Part shown: positions 43,584-51,330 of the stretch, piece by piece | Numbering within the stretch: position 1 is the stretch's first letter | How the letters are laid out: each line of letters opens with the position of its first letter | NCBI GenBank assembly: GCA_958443615.1 | Contig: CAUCLI010000001.1 | Span: 124,001-188,000, forward strand | Direction: 5' to 3' | Source of the DNA: an uncultured Collinsella sp. | GTDB taxonomy: Bacteria > Actinomycetota > Coriobacteriia > Coriobacteriales > Coriobacteriaceae | DNA length: 64,000 nucleotides | Translations under genes and position numbers: made by a program | The notes under the pieces: generated by a model | Told to the model about the DNA's origin: nothing | The model's input: the letters and a program-made list of their open reading frames with translations, nothing else | Database searches by the model: none

Positions 43584-45379
43584 CCGGGGGCGATGAAGAG
43601 CGCCACGAGCGTCGTGCCGAACGCCGCGAACGCCGCGAACGCCGCGCCGCCCGCAAGCGCGAGCGCGAGGCCCTGAAGCGGCTTTCCAGGCGCGAGCGCT
43701 TGCGCGTGTGGTGGCGCACACGTCCGCTCGGCGTGACCTTCACGGTGTATTTGGCCGGGTACCTTGCGGTTGCGACTGCCGCGTCGCTCGGGCTTATCGA
43801 GGTGCTCTCAGCCTGGAACAATGGGTACTACGAACTCGAGGTGACGCTCGACAACGGCTTGACCCAACGCGGCCCAATCGATTCGGGCCCGTATATCTAT
43901 GATCCGAACACACGGGAGCTGCTGCCCGCCTCAGAGCTCGACTTGCCAGGCGACGGGCCGTATGCGGTTTTCATCGCGACGGGCGATTGGGGGACTGGAA
44001 GCGATTATGTCCCGGATGGCGGACGCACTATCAGCTCGTTGTATGCAACCGTGGACCTGGTCCGCAGCGGCCAAGTCCAGCTATACGATTGGGGGCTGAA
44101 TTACAACGAGGGGTATCCGCAGGAGGATATTCTGGAGGTGAACAGCACGATCTCCGCGGACAATCTCGCCCGATATGACGAGTTGAGCCGCAAGGGCCGT
44201 GCGCAGAGCGTCGAGTTGTTCGAGTCGATGACCGGGGCGGATCTCGAGGAGACGTTCGGCGAGGGATTGGTTTCGAATACGGCTTACTATGCGGCGTCGC
44301 AGCCTCCCGCGAGCTTGATGCCGTGGATCCTCACGCTTGCCACGGGACTTGCGCCCGTCCTCGCATACGGTGGCCTGGGCCTGCTCACATTCCGCCGCTT
44401 CTACCGGGTGCATATCGCCGGGCCGCTCGGTGAGCTCGCCCACGCCGCCGATCGCATCGCCGGGCAGGACTTGGATTTCTCCATCGACCGTGTGCGCGGC
44501 CGCGAGCTCGGACGTTTGTCGGAGACGCTCGAGCACATGCGCGCGTCGCTGCTCGAGGCCCAGCGAGAACTGTGGCGCACGGCGGAGTCGCGGCGGCGCC
44601 TCAACGCCGCCTTCGCGCACGACCTGCGCACGCCCATCACCGTGCTCAAGGGCACGGTCGAGATGGCCCAGATGCGCCTGCACCGCGGCGGCGCGCTCGA
44701 CCCCTCGTCGCTCGACGCGCTTTCCGCCCAGGTGGCGCGCCTCGAGCGGTACGCGGCTTCCATGGGCGGCCTCACCAAGCTGGAGGACCGCCCGGTCGAT
44801 CGGGAGGCGCTTGCGCTTGGCGACCTGCGCGAGGAGCTGGACCGCCATGTGTCCGGGGTTATCGCCGCGCGCGGCGGCGGTCTGAAGCTGGAGCAGCCAT
44901 CTATGGCCGAGGAGGCTTCCATGTCGGCATCAGAGGAGGCTTCCGTGTCGGTGGCAGAGGCAGCTGGCGCGCCCGTGCCCGATGCAATTGGCGGGTCGGA
45001 TTCCGCGGCGGTCGGTCATTCCACTGCACCCATCTTCCTCGATCTTCCCTTGGTGGAGGAGGTGCTCGACAATCTGTTGAGCAATGCTTGTGCGCATGCA
45101 TCGACGCGCGTGGCATTCGACATGATGGTCGAAGCGGGCGTTCTCACCGTTGTCGTTACCGACGACGGCCCTGGATTTACCCCCGAGGCGCTCAGGCGCG
45201 GGTGTGACCCGTTTTTCAGTGAGAATAAATCGGCGGAGCACTTCGGCCTGGGTCTCAATGTATCGAGCGTCTTGTGCGGACTTCACGGGGGCCGAATCGC
45301 TCTCGCGAACGCGGAGTCGGGCGGCGCGCGGGTCATCGCGACTTTCGATGTCCGGCCCGACCGGGAGGGCGTTTTCTAG
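43580..45379 (+). CDS. HAMP-containing sensor histidine kinase
   Basis: A 599-residue membrane sensor kinase starting at a GTG that overlaps the regulator's stop (GTGA). A very basic N-terminus (ERRERRERRAARKRERE) precedes TM1 (TFTVYLAGYLAVATAASLGL), an external sensor region of about 190 residues, TM2 (ILTLATGLAPVLAYGGLGL), HAMP, the phospho-acceptor box AFAHDLRTPITVLKG with His347, and an ATPase domain with N box LLSNACAHAS, VTDDGPGF and FGLGLNVSS. An Ala/Ser-rich insert occupies part of the ATPase domain (about 440-480). The signal is unknown; the next plus-strand gene, a VTT protein, shares an upstream box with this operon. Confidence 0.92.
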   Translation: MTGGDEERHERRAERRERRERRAARKREREALKRLSRRERLRVWWRTRPLGVTFTVYLAGYLAVATAASLGLIEVLSAWNNGYYELEVTLDNGLTQRGPIDSGPYIYDPNTRELLPASELDLPGDGPYAVFIATGDWGTGSDYVPDGGRTISSLYATVDLVRSGQVQLYDWGLNYNEGYPQEDILEVNSTISADNLARYDELSRKGRAQSVELFESMTGADLEETFGEGLVSNTAYYAASQPPASLMPWILTLATGLAPVLAYGGLGLLTFRRFYRVHIAGPLGELAHAADRIAGQDLDFSIDRVRGRELGRLSETLEHMRASLLEAQRELWRTAESRRRLNAAFAHDLRTPITVLKGTVEMAQMRLHRGGALDPSSLDALSAQVARLERYAASMGGLTKLEDRPVDREALALGDLREELDRHVSGVIAARGGGLKLEQPSMAEEASMSASEEASVSVAEAAGAPVPDAIGGSDSAAVGHSTAPIFLDLPLVEEVLDNLLSNACAHASTRVAFDMMVEAGVLTVVVTDDGPGFTPEALRRGCDPFFSENKSAEHFGLGLNVSSVLCGLHGGRIALANAESGGARVIATFDVRPDREGVF

Positions 45380-45501
45380 CGAGGTGAGGGAGGTTCCCGC
45401 AGCAAGGGTCCCGCCAAGGTTGAGGATGGCTCCCGCGGCGAGGTTCTGCCGTGAGTACGCGCCCGCATGGCGGGGCAACTCATGCCATCTGTAAAGAAAT
45501 A

Positions 45502-45517
45502 CTTAGGAATGCCTAAG
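45502..45517. promoter_or_regulatory. Small palindrome upstream of the VTT gene
   Basis: CTTAGG (45502-45507) and CCTAAG (45512-45517) form a 6-bp inverted repeat with a 4-bp spacer in the AT-rich leader of the VTT gene. It could be an operator; function unproven. Confidence 0.3.
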
Positions 45518-45541
45518 GCTTACGTAATTGTCATCGCTGGT

Positions 45542-45557
45542 CGACAAAACGTAGACA
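45542..45557 (+). promoter_or_regulatory. 16-bp box shared with the two-component operon
   Basis: CGACAAAACGTAGACA, 46 bp before the VTT gene start, differs at one base from the box at 42727-42742. It suggests common control of the two-component system and the VTT gene. Confidence 0.5.
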
Positions 45558-45602
45558 CCCCCTTGCGACACTTAACTCGCACGGAACGTAGGAGGTGCCG
45601 CG

Positions 45603-46502
45603 ATGATGAGAATGCAGACCGAGGGTGAGTCCCCCATGGAGATGGACGCCCTGCTTCCGCAACAGCCTGTGGCATGCGGCGGTGCGGCGCGCAAGCTTGA
45701 CGTCAAGAAGCTGGCCGAGGCCTGGAAGCGCGATCGCGCCGAAACTGCGCAGGATGCCGCTGAGGAGGTGCGTTCCACCGCAGCCGCTAAGACCTGTGAG
45801 CCCATTGGCGAGGACTCGGGAATCGAGCTTCGCCGCAAGGCCCTGCGTCGTCGCGTGCTCATCGGCTTGGTCGCGGCTGCCGCCGTCACTGCGCTCCTCT
45901 GCTGGGAATATCTCCCCGGACTGCTCGCATGGCTCGCCGACGCGCGCGCCGTTCGCGCGTTTGTATCCGACCATGCTTTCGCCAGTCGGCTGACGATGCT
46001 CGGCATCAATATCGTGCAGGTGCTCTTGGCGTTTTTGCCCGGTGAGCCAGTCGAGCTCGCCAGTGGATACGCGTTCGGCCTCTGGGAGGGGACGGCCCTG
46101 TGCCTGGTGGCCTCGGGGCTGGCGACGTCGGCGATTTACTGGGCGACTCGTCGCTGGGGCTGGAGACTCGTCGGCCTGTTCTTCGACCGCTCGCTGTTCG
46201 ACCGCTTCTCCTGGCTGAAGAGCGCCAAGCGCCTCGAGCTTATCATGCTCGTCGTGTTCCTGATCCCCGGCACGCCCAAGGATTTCCTGACGTATTTTGC
46301 CGGGCTTACGAACATGCGCTTCCTGCCGGTCGTCCTGATCGCCACGTTCGGGCGCATCCCCTCCATCGTGACCTCGACGATCACGGCATCTGCGGTCGGC
46401 TCCGGCAATTGGCCGCTGGTCGCATGCGCGCTGGTGGCGTCAGCGCTTCTCTTGGCGGTGGGCGGCCTGATGTATCGACGCCTGCGCAGCCGCACGCGGT
46501 GA
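45603..46502 (+). CDS. VTT-domain (TVP38/TMEM64, DedA-like) membrane protein
   Basis: A 299-residue membrane protein of the SNARE-associated/VTT family, whose members act as lipid scramblases or transporters and affect envelope homeostasis. After a cytoplasmic N-terminal region (about 85 residues) it has the motifs FLPGEPVELASGYAFG, ATSAIYWATRRWG, LIPGTPKDFLTYFAGLT and FGRIPSIVTSTI, the re-entrant loops of the family, and 5-6 hydrophobic helices. AGGAGG lies 7 nt before the ATG. It follows the two-component system and shares a 16-bp box with it, suggesting it is part of the regulated response. Confidence 0.9.
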   Translation: MMRMQTEGESPMEMDALLPQQPVACGGAARKLDVKKLAEAWKRDRAETAQDAAEEVRSTAAAKTCEPIGEDSGIELRRKALRRRVLIGLVAAAAVTALLCWEYLPGLLAWLADARAVRAFVSDHAFASRLTMLGINIVQVLLAFLPGEPVELASGYAFGLWEGTALCLVASGLATSAIYWATRRWGWRLVGLFFDRSLFDRFSWLKSAKRLELIMLVVFLIPGTPKDFLTYFAGLTNMRFLPVVLIATFGRIPSIVTSTITASAVGSGNWPLVACALVASALLLAVGGLMYRRLRSRTR

Positions 46503-46808
46503 GAAGCACGGGTGCTTAGCGCGGGTCCTTGTTCGCGCGGCTCGTGCGCATGTTGGGAGGGGTGTGTCTCCCACAGGGTATTGGGGGGCGTTTGCCCCGA
46601 GCGCCGGGCATGCTGGGGGCATTTTGGGTCAGGATGGAAGCCCGTTGGACGGTGAGGCTCTTGATGCATGCTCAAAACGTTCGCCAGAGGCGACCCTTCC
46701 TTTTCGTTTCCCGAGGATTTGAGAATGAAGGGTCGCCTCTGGCGAACGTTTATTGCCAAAAGAGCTTGGCGAAGGCCAAAATCGGCTTGGCGAAGGCTGA
46801 ATGCGGGG
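46503..46808. other. Convergent intergenic region
   Basis: About 305 bp between the VTT gene and the convergent polyprenyl synthase. Apart from the palindrome at 46676-46750 and a short direct repeat of GCTTGGCGAAGGC near 46765-46800, I see nothing; no gene is supported. Confidence 0.45.
46676..46750. repeat. Perfect 24-bp inverted repeat with 27-nt loop
   Basis: 46676-46699 is the exact reverse complement of 46727-46750; arms begin AACGTTCGCCAGAGG. It lies between convergent genes and may act as a two-way terminator, although only a short TTATT follows. Confidence 0.9.
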
Positions 46809-47879
46809 CTACGCGCGGCGATTGATGAAGAAATCCGCCATGGAGATGAGCAGGCCGGCGGCCTCGCTCGTGATGGTGCCGCATGCGGCGAGCTCGAGGG
46901 CGCGCTTCTGGGCCTCGGCGGTCTTCTCCGCGGCGAGCTCGCGGCACTTGTCGATACCGCCGCCCAGCTCGATGAGCTCGACGGCTCGCGCGAGCAGCGA
47001 GGGGTCGGAAGTCCCCGATTCGAGCAGCGTGACGAGTTTGGAGCGCTCCTCGTCCCCGAGATGCTCGAGCGCCCAGACCACCGCGAGGGTGCGTTTGCCC
47101 TCGGTGATGTCGGAACGGAAGTCCTTGCCCTGGGCATCCGCGTCTCCCACGAGATTGAGCAGGTCGTCTTGCAGCTGGAAGGCGAGCCCCGCGGGCAGGC
47201 CGACCTCGATGAGCCCCTTTGCGGCGTCCGGCTCGGCGCCCGCCGCGAGGGCGCCGGCATACAAGGGGCTCGCTACGGTGTACCAGGCGGTCTTGCCGTC
47301 GATCATATAGAGGTAGTCGTCGCTGGTGACATTCCAGCGACCGTCGCGTGCCCAGCCCAAATCGAGCGCCTGGCCCTCGAGCGTGTGGCGCTCCATGCGC
47401 ACGAGCTCCTCGAGCACGCGCAGCCGGCGCTCGACGGGGAGCGACTCATCGGCAAGGACGATCTCGAACACGCGGGTGAGCGCCAGGTCGCCGGCGTTGA
47501 TGGCGAGGCCGAGGCCCTCGGTGCGGTACAGGCACGGCTCGCCGCGGCGCAGCTCGCTCGCGTCGGCGATGTCGTCGTGGATGAGGGCGGCACTCTGGAA
47601 CAGCTCGATGGCCACTCCGCAGGACAGAGCATGCTCAGCGCGCCCGCCCACGGCCTCGGCGCCCAAAAGCGCGAGCACGGGGCGCACGCGCTTACCGCCG
47701 CCGGCGGTGAAGTGGGCGAGCGGCGCATACAGGTAGCGCTCGAGGTCGTCCGCAGGGGTGGGCATGTCCGAGGGGACCGCCGCGGCGCGTGTCGCGTCCA
47801 GGGCGTCTTCGACCAGCGGCAGCCTGTCTTTCAGATACCTGACGAATGCATCGCCCGCGCGCTCGGTCATGTCGCTCAT
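46809..47879 (-). CDS. Polyprenyl (isoprenyl) diphosphate synthase
   Basis: Trans-prenyltransferase of 356 residues that extends allylic diphosphates with IPP. It carries GGGKRVRPVLALL, the first aspartate-rich motif LIHDDIADASELRRG (DDIAD), GDLALTRVFEI, KTAWYTVASPLYAGAL, and the second motif FQLQDDLLNLVGD followed by GKDFRSDITEGKRTLAV. Two residues pattern with geranylgeranyl or longer-chain synthases, but chain length cannot be decided here; farnesyl or menaquinone-type products are possible. The ATG at 47879 has AAAGGG upstream; a longer in-frame extension toward 48599 would run under galE and is not real. Confidence 0.9.
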   Translation of the reverse strand: MSDMTERAGDAFVRYLKDRLPLVEDALDATRAAAVPSDMPTPADDLERYLYAPLAHFTAGGGKRVRPVLALLGAEAVGGRAEHALSCGVAIELFQSAALIHDDIADASELRRGEPCLYRTEGLGLAINAGDLALTRVFEIVLADESLPVERRLRVLEELVRMERHTLEGQALDLGWARDGRWNVTSDDYLYMIDGKTAWYTVASPLYAGALAAGAEPDAAKGLIEVGLPAGLAFQLQDDLLNLVGDADAQGKDFRSDITEGKRTLAVVWALEHLGDEERSKLVTLLESGTSDPSLLARAVELIELGGGIDKCRELAAEKTAEAQKRALELAACGTITSEAAGLLISMADFFINRRA

Positions 47880-48031
47880 GTGCAGCCCTTTCCATGGGGG
47901 TTCTCTCTCGGACAATGCTAGCAAAACGGGGCAGTCGAGACCGCCCCGCACGGGATTCCTATGGTTGCGCGTGGCGTCATTCCGCTGGGCTATCGCCGGT
48001 GCGGGATGATCCGCCGCGCTCTGGGCGACCG

Positions 48032-49087
48032 CTACCCCTCGTAGCCGTCGGGGTTGTGGGACTGCCAGTTCCAGGCATCGCGGCACATGTCGCTGATGTC
48101 GAACTGAGCCTCCCAGCCCATGAGGCCGCGGGCCTTGGAGCAATCGGCGTAGTTTTCGGCCACGTCGCCGGGGCGGCGCGGGTCGATCACGTAGGGGACC
48201 TCGTGACCGCAGGCCTCGCCGAAGGCGCGGATGATCTCGAGCACGGAGGTGCCGCGGCCGGTGCCCAGGTTGAACACCTCGACGCCCTCGCGGCCGTTCA
48301 TCCAGGCGAGCGCCGCCGCGTGGCCGGAGGCCAGGTCGCAGACGTGGATGTAGTCGCGCACGCCGGTGCCGTCGGGGGTGGGGTAGTCGTCGCCGAAGAC
48401 ATGCACGGCCTCGCGCTTGCCGATCGCCGTCTGCGCCACGTAGGGCAGCAGGTTGTTCGGGATGCCCTTGGGGTCCTCGCCCATGAGGCCGCTGGCGTGG
48501 GCGCCGATGGGGTTGAAGTAGCGCAGCAGCACGACGTTCCACTCGGGATCGGCGGTGGCAAGGTCGGTGAGCATCTGCTCGATCATCCACTTGGTCCAAC
48601 CGTAGGGATTGGTGGCCGGCTTCTTGGGGCTCTCCTCGGTCAGCGGCAGACTGTCCGGATCGCCGTAGACGGTGGCTGAGCTGGAGAAGATGATCGACTT
48701 GCAGCCGTGCTCGCGCATGACGTCGACGAGCGTGAGGGTGTTGCCGATGTTGTTGCTGTAGTACTCGATGGGCTTGGAGACGGACTCGCCCACGGCCTTG
48801 TAGCCGGCGAAGTGGATCACGCGGTCGATGCGGTGGGCATCGAAGATGCGGTTGAGCGCCTCGCGGTCGTTCACATCTGCGATGTGCATGGTGAGGTTCG
48901 CGGCGGCCTCGGGTCCGACGATGGTCTTGATGCGGTCCTCGACCTTGGCGGAGGCATTCGAGAGGTCGTCGACGATGACGACCTGGTAGCCGCGCTGAAG
49001 CAGCTCAACGACGGTGTGCGATCCGATGAAGCCGGCGCCGCCGGTGACGAGGACGCACGTGTCCTGTGCTTCGATGGTCTGAGTCAT
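48032..49087 (-). CDS. galE: UDP-glucose 4-epimerase
   Basis: Interconverts UDP-glucose and UDP-galactose with bound NAD, serving galactose use and surface sugar synthesis. The 351-residue SDR protein has VLVTGGAGFIGSHTVVELL (nucleotide-binding), IHFAGYKAVGESV, the Ser in SSSATVYGD and the Tyr-Lys pair in NPYGWTKWMIEQ, followed by NPIGAHASGLMGEDP and GTGVRDYIHVCDLA, specific to GalE. AAAGGAG lies 7 nt before the ATG at 49087, which fixes the start against a longer frame. TATACT at 49120-49125 on the minus strand is a likely -10 box. Confidence 0.97.
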   Translation of the reverse strand: MTQTIEAQDTCVLVTGGAGFIGSHTVVELLQRGYQVVIVDDLSNASAKVEDRIKTIVGPEAAANLTMHIADVNDREALNRIFDAHRIDRVIHFAGYKAVGESVSKPIEYYSNNIGNTLTLVDVMREHGCKSIIFSSSATVYGDPDSLPLTEESPKKPATNPYGWTKWMIEQMLTDLATADPEWNVVLLRYFNPIGAHASGLMGEDPKGIPNNLLPYVAQTAIGKREAVHVFGDDYPTPDGTGVRDYIHVCDLASGHAAALAWMNGREGVEVFNLGTGRGTSVLEIIRAFGEACGHEVPYVIDPRRPGDVAENYADCSKARGLMGWEAQFDISDMCRDAWNWQSHNPDGYEG

Positions 49088-49119
49088 GCGGTTGCTCCTT
49101 TCGGCGAAAATGCAGCACA

Positions 49120-49125
49120 AGTATA
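49120..49125 (-). promoter_or_regulatory. Probable -10 box of galE
   Basis: On the minus strand TATACT lies 33 nt before the galE ATG and immediately after the hairpin at 49126-49147. No clear -35 is seen because that hairpin occupies the spacer. Confidence 0.45.
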
Positions 49126-49147
49126 GCGCGGCGCCGTGACGCCGCGC
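49126..49147 (-). terminator. GC hairpin between the secreted hydrolase and galE
   Basis: GCGCGGCG (49126-49133) pairs perfectly with CGCCGCGC (49140-49147), 12 nt after the hydrolase stop on the minus strand. No T-run follows, and it abuts the galE -10 box, so it may be a terminator or a regulatory element. Confidence 0.45.
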
Positions 49148-49159
49148 CTGCAGGGTGAA

Positions 49160-50353
49160 TTAGCCGAGCACCCAGCCGCCGATCCAGCCCCAGCGGGGTG
49201 TGACGGTGGCGCCGTAATAGGAGATCCAGCTGTCCAGGTTGGTCGCCTGGATGGAGCCGATGTTTTCCATGACGGTGTTGTTGCCGACGTAGATGCCCAC
49301 GTGACCGTAGATGCGGCCGGCGGCGGTGTGCGGGTGCGTGGGGGAGGCGATGATCATGCCGGGTTTGAGGGCGGATCGATCGGAGCTCGTGCAATAGCGG
49401 TTGTACATGTCGTTCGCGTTGCCGCCCACATAGCTGAAGCCGGCGGAGGCGAACACGCGGGAAACCCACATCGCGCACAGGCCGGTGCCGGGACTCGGGA
49501 CGGCATGGCAGGCGGAAAGGACGCGCTCGAGCGACTTGACGGGGCCGGACACGTTACCGGTGCTGGGGACGTACGACCCGCCGGCGCCCTGCTGGTGCTT
49601 CTGCTGCTCCTGGCGCTGGCGCTCTTCCTCGGCGACGGCGGCGAGGTATTCGGCGTCGCGCTTGGCGATGAGGTCCTTGACATCGGCGGAGAGGCCGGCG
49701 ACGAGCTCCTGGACCTCGGCCTGCTTGGCCTGCATGTCGCTGAGTTGCTGCGCCTGCTGCTCCTTGAGCGCCTCGAGGGAGCTCTTCTGGTCCTCGAGTT
49801 CGGATTTGCGCTGCTCGAGTTCGGCGCGGATGGATTGGATATCGCCGATGACCTGCTTGTCGGCGTCGTTGACCTTCTCGATGTATCGGCTGTTGGTGAG
49901 CAGCTCCTCGAATGATTCCGAGGCCATGAGCAGGGTCAGGATGTTGGTCCCGCCCTCCTTGTAGCTGTTGGACACGCGGCGGGAGAGCACGTCCTGCTTG
50001 GCCTCGAGCTCGGCCTGCTTGGCATCGATCTGGGCCTGGGTCTCGTCGATCTGCGCCTGAACGCCCTCGATTTTCGAGATGGTGAGGTCCTGCTCATGGC
50101 TGAGGGCCTCGAACTCGGCGGCGAGCTTGTCGAGTTCCGCCTCGACGGCCGCGAGCTTGTCCTCAGCGCTCGCCAGGGCGTCGAGCGTCTGCTGTGAGGC
50201 GCTCGCGGCGTATGCGCGGTTGGGAATGCCGAAGATCACGGAGGCACTGGCTGCGGCGAGTGCGGCCTTGATCAGGGATCGACGGGAAAGCGAGGTGGGT
50301 GCGCTGTGCGCGGCGCCCTCGACATGGGTGCGGCCGGGGGTGGTGTGTGACAT
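49160..50353 (-). CDS. Secreted coiled-coil CHAP/NlpC-P60-like peptidoglycan hydrolase
   Basis: A 397-residue exported protein. The N-terminus has a twin-arginine-like SRRSLIKAALAAASASVIFG signal with a probable cleavage site after AYA. Residues about 50-240 form long coiled coils like those of PcsB/CwlO/RipC-type hydrolases. The C-terminal domain (about 280-397) has TGLCAMWVSRVFASAG with a catalytic Cys, GHVGIYVGNN with a His, and ends WGWIGGWVLG, fitting the CHAP/NlpC-P60 class. Such proteins split septal peptidoglycan and are often controlled by FtsEX. GGAG lies 8 nt before the ATG at 50353, which a signal sequence directly after it supports. Confidence 0.87.
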   Translation of the reverse strand: MSHTTPGRTHVEGAAHSAPTSLSRRSLIKAALAAASASVIFGIPNRAYAASASQQTLDALASAEDKLAAVEAELDKLAAEFEALSHEQDLTISKIEGVQAQIDETQAQIDAKQAELEAKQDVLSRRVSNSYKEGGTNILTLLMASESFEELLTNSRYIEKVNDADKQVIGDIQSIRAELEQRKSELEDQKSSLEALKEQQAQQLSDMQAKQAEVQELVAGLSADVKDLIAKRDAEYLAAVAEEERQRQEQQKHQQGAGGSYVPSTGNVSGPVKSLERVLSACHAVPSPGTGLCAMWVSRVFASAGFSYVGGNANDMYNRYCTSSDRSALKPGMIIASPTHPHTAAGRIYGHVGIYVGNNTVMENIGSIQATNLDSWISYYGATVTPRWGWIGGWVLG

Positions 50354-50472
50354 GATGAACTCCATTTGGTGTGCGTGTGGCGTCACATATATGGTAGTTA
50401 GAATACCGCACCCGCCGCGCCAGATGATGGACATCGCGCGTCTTTTCGGTGGAGGGCCCTTAGGGACGATCG

Positions 50473-50501
50473 GCGCAATTGGGGACAGGCGCAAATTGCG
50501 C
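50473..50501. repeat. Single 29-nt REP-like unit with GGGGACAGG core
   Basis: GCGCAATT, the 13-nt core GGGGACAGGCGCA, then AATTGCGC: an inverted repeat of 8 bp around the core. The same design, with different outer arms, forms each half of the palindromes at 38038 and 54781. Here only one unit is present, between the hydrolase and ecfT genes. Confidence 0.75.
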
Positions 50502-50529
50502 AACAGGTCTCGCCATGCGCCCCGGTTTC

Positions 50530-51330
50530 TCACGTGAGGCGCAGGAGGGCGAGCGCGATGACGTATAGGGCGAGCGCGGCGCAGGCGACGCCGTCACGGC
50601 GGAGGTCGATCTTCATGACGTGGTAGTGCGTGCGCGCCCCGCCCGTGTAGCAGCGGGCGTCCATGGCGCGGCCGAGGTTCTCGGCATGGCGCAGGGCGCT
50701 GGCGAACAGGGGCACGATGAGGGGGACGCAGGCGCGCGCATACGCCAGGGCGCCCTTGTTCTCGAGATCGGCCCCGCGCGCGGTCTGGGCGGCGACGACG
50801 TTTTCGGCCTCCTGGGAGAGCGTGGGCACGAATCTCAGCGCGATGGAGAGCACGAGCGTGCCCTGTCGGACCGGGACCCCCAAGCGCTCGAGAGGCGCGA
50901 GGAGCTTCTCGGCGGCGTCGGCGAGCGCGACCGGGGTGGTCGTGAGCGTGAGCAGCGATCCGCCCATCAGCAGCAGGAAGAAGCGCACGGTGTAGAGAAC
51001 CGCGGCCGACACGCCGTCCGCGTGGATGGCGACGGGTCCCAGCTGGAGCGCCACGGGCCCGGTCTGCACCAGGAAGAGGTTGATGACCGAGGTGATGACC
51101 AGGAACAGGGCGATGGGGCGAATCTGCGCGAGCAGGCGCCGGGCGGGCACCCGGGCGAGTGCGACGGCGCCGAAGACGGACGCGCTCGCGAGCAAAAGCG
51201 TCGCCGCCGAGTCGACGAAAAAGCAGTTCACCATGAAGGCGAGCGCGGCCACGAGCTTGACGCGAGGGTCGAGGCGGTGGATGGGCGAGTCGACCGAGTA
51301 GTACTGGCCGATGCTAGCGCGAAGGGCCAT
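50530..51330 (-). CDS. ecfT: ECF transporter T component
   Basis: Transmembrane coupling subunit of an energy-coupling-factor vitamin importer, 266 residues with about five to six TM helices. The coupling-helix signatures AAQTARGAD and RAMDARCYTGGARTHY are present near the C-terminus; both ARx motifs contact the ATPases. The opening MALRASIGQYYSVDSPIHRLDPRVKL is typical of EcfT. It overlaps the ATPase gene by 17 nt and is the last gene in the ribU-ecfA-ecfT unit, so its dedicated or shared substrate includes riboflavin. Confidence 0.94.
   Translation of the reverse strand: MALRASIGQYYSVDSPIHRLDPRVKLVAALAFMVNCFFVDSAATLLLASASVFGAVALARVPARRLLAQIRPIALFLVITSVINLFLVQTGPVALQLGPVAIHADGVSAAVLYTVRFFLLLMGGSLLTLTTTPVALADAAEKLLAPLERLGVPVRQGTLVLSIALRFVPTLSQEAENVVAAQTARGADLENKGALAYARACVPLIVPLFASALRHAENLGRAMDARCYTGGARTHYHVMKIDLRRDGVACAALALYVIALALLRLT

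Noticed and set aside
47880..48599. Long N-terminal extension of the polyprenyl synthase
   Set aside because: It overlaps galE in another frame; the ribosome-binding site and family start are at 47879.
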